The notes under the pieces are model-generated. The model saw only the letters and a list, made by a program, of their open reading frames with translations, searched no databases and was not told where the DNA came from. Shown piece after piece: positions 5,796 to 5,997 of a stretch of DNA of 5,997 nucleotides. Made by a program: the position numbers and the translations under genes. The DNA is from an uncultured Verrucomicrobiota bacterium. GTDB lineage: Bacteria; Verrucomicrobiota; Verrucomicrobiia; Chthoniobacterales; SZAS-18. The stretch lies in NCBI GenBank assembly GCA_937873255.1, contig CALMVM010000605.1:1-5997 (forward strand). The letters run 5' to 3'. Position 1 is the first letter of the stretch; each line of letters begins with the position of its first letter.

Positions 5796-5997
5796 TCAAA
5801 GAATGAGCATACAATCTCCGTAACTGAAAAACCGATACCCTTCCCGCACCGCCTCGCGGTAGGCTTCGAGCACCCATTCGCGGCTGCCGGCCAACGCGCT
5901 GACGAGCATGAGCAGCGTCGAGCGCGGCAAATGGAAATTGGTCAGCAGCGCATCGACCCGTTCGGCCCGTTGGGGCGGATGGATGAAAATCTCCGTC
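5796..5997 (-). CDS. queA: tRNA preQ1(34) S-adenosylmethionine ribosyltransferase-isomerase, C-terminal fragment
   Basis: The last 66 codons of QueA, cut by the window edge. QueA transfers and isomerises the ribosyl part of S-adenosylmethionine onto preQ1 at tRNA position 34, giving epoxyqueuosine in the cytoplasmic queuosine pathway. The recognisable C-terminus reads TEIFIHPP, then [44 protein letters not shown] and stop. The [14 protein letters not shown] block and the YRFFS-GD-MLI ending are hallmarks of the family. It ends with a normal stop and shows no damage in the visible part. The 5' end (about 280 residues) lies beyond the right edge, to be read on the minus strand. Confidence 0.95.
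   Translation of the reverse strand, partial: TEIFIHPPQRAERVDALLTNFHLPRSTLLMLVSALAGSREWVLEAYREAVREGYRFFSYGDCMLIL

Overview
The window is about 6 kb of GC-rich bacterial DNA holding six protein genes. Four are complete, and one is cut at each edge. The lipoprotein signal, the secreted transglutaminase-like protein and the type II secretion/type IV pilus ATPase point to a Gram-negative cell. None of the four visible starts has a recognisable Shine-Dalgarno sequence. That feature, the Pro/Thr/Ser-rich secreted protein and the repeat type fit a member of the Verrucomicrobiota/Planctomycetota/Acidobacteriota-like environmental bacteria. This placement is inference, and no marker gene here fixes the phylum.

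Layout. 1-1317 (+): a GspE/PilB-type assembly ATPase, entering from the left edge with a hydrophobic segment in front of the ATPase domain. 1334-2470 (-): a soluble-looking molybdopterin sulfite oxidase-family enzyme, convergent with the ATPase. 2587-4287 (+): a secreted transglutaminase-fold protein with a long Pro/Thr tail, divergent from the oxidase. 4288-4320: two back-to-back perfect hairpins. 4326-4913: a repeat-rich island in which a small single-domain GIY-YIG endonuclease gene (4511-4849) lies between two 59-bp inverted repeats that match at 58 of 59 positions, with a third, partial copy just upstream. 4968-5705 (-): a DUF2807 (head GIN domain) lipoprotein with seven SGSG-type rungs. 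5796-5997 (-): the last 66 codons of queA (queuosine tRNA modification).

The genes do not form one pathway. The window looks like ordinary chromosomal housekeeping and envelope genes into which a compact repeat-plus-nuclease unit has settled, between two convergent genes. That unit, 4403-4913, is the most interesting object here. It resembles in architecture the REP/RAYT arrangement (a single-copy nuclease gene bracketed by inverted palindromic repeats), but with a GIY-YIG nuclease instead of a Y1 transposase. Whether it is mobile cannot be decided from one copy.
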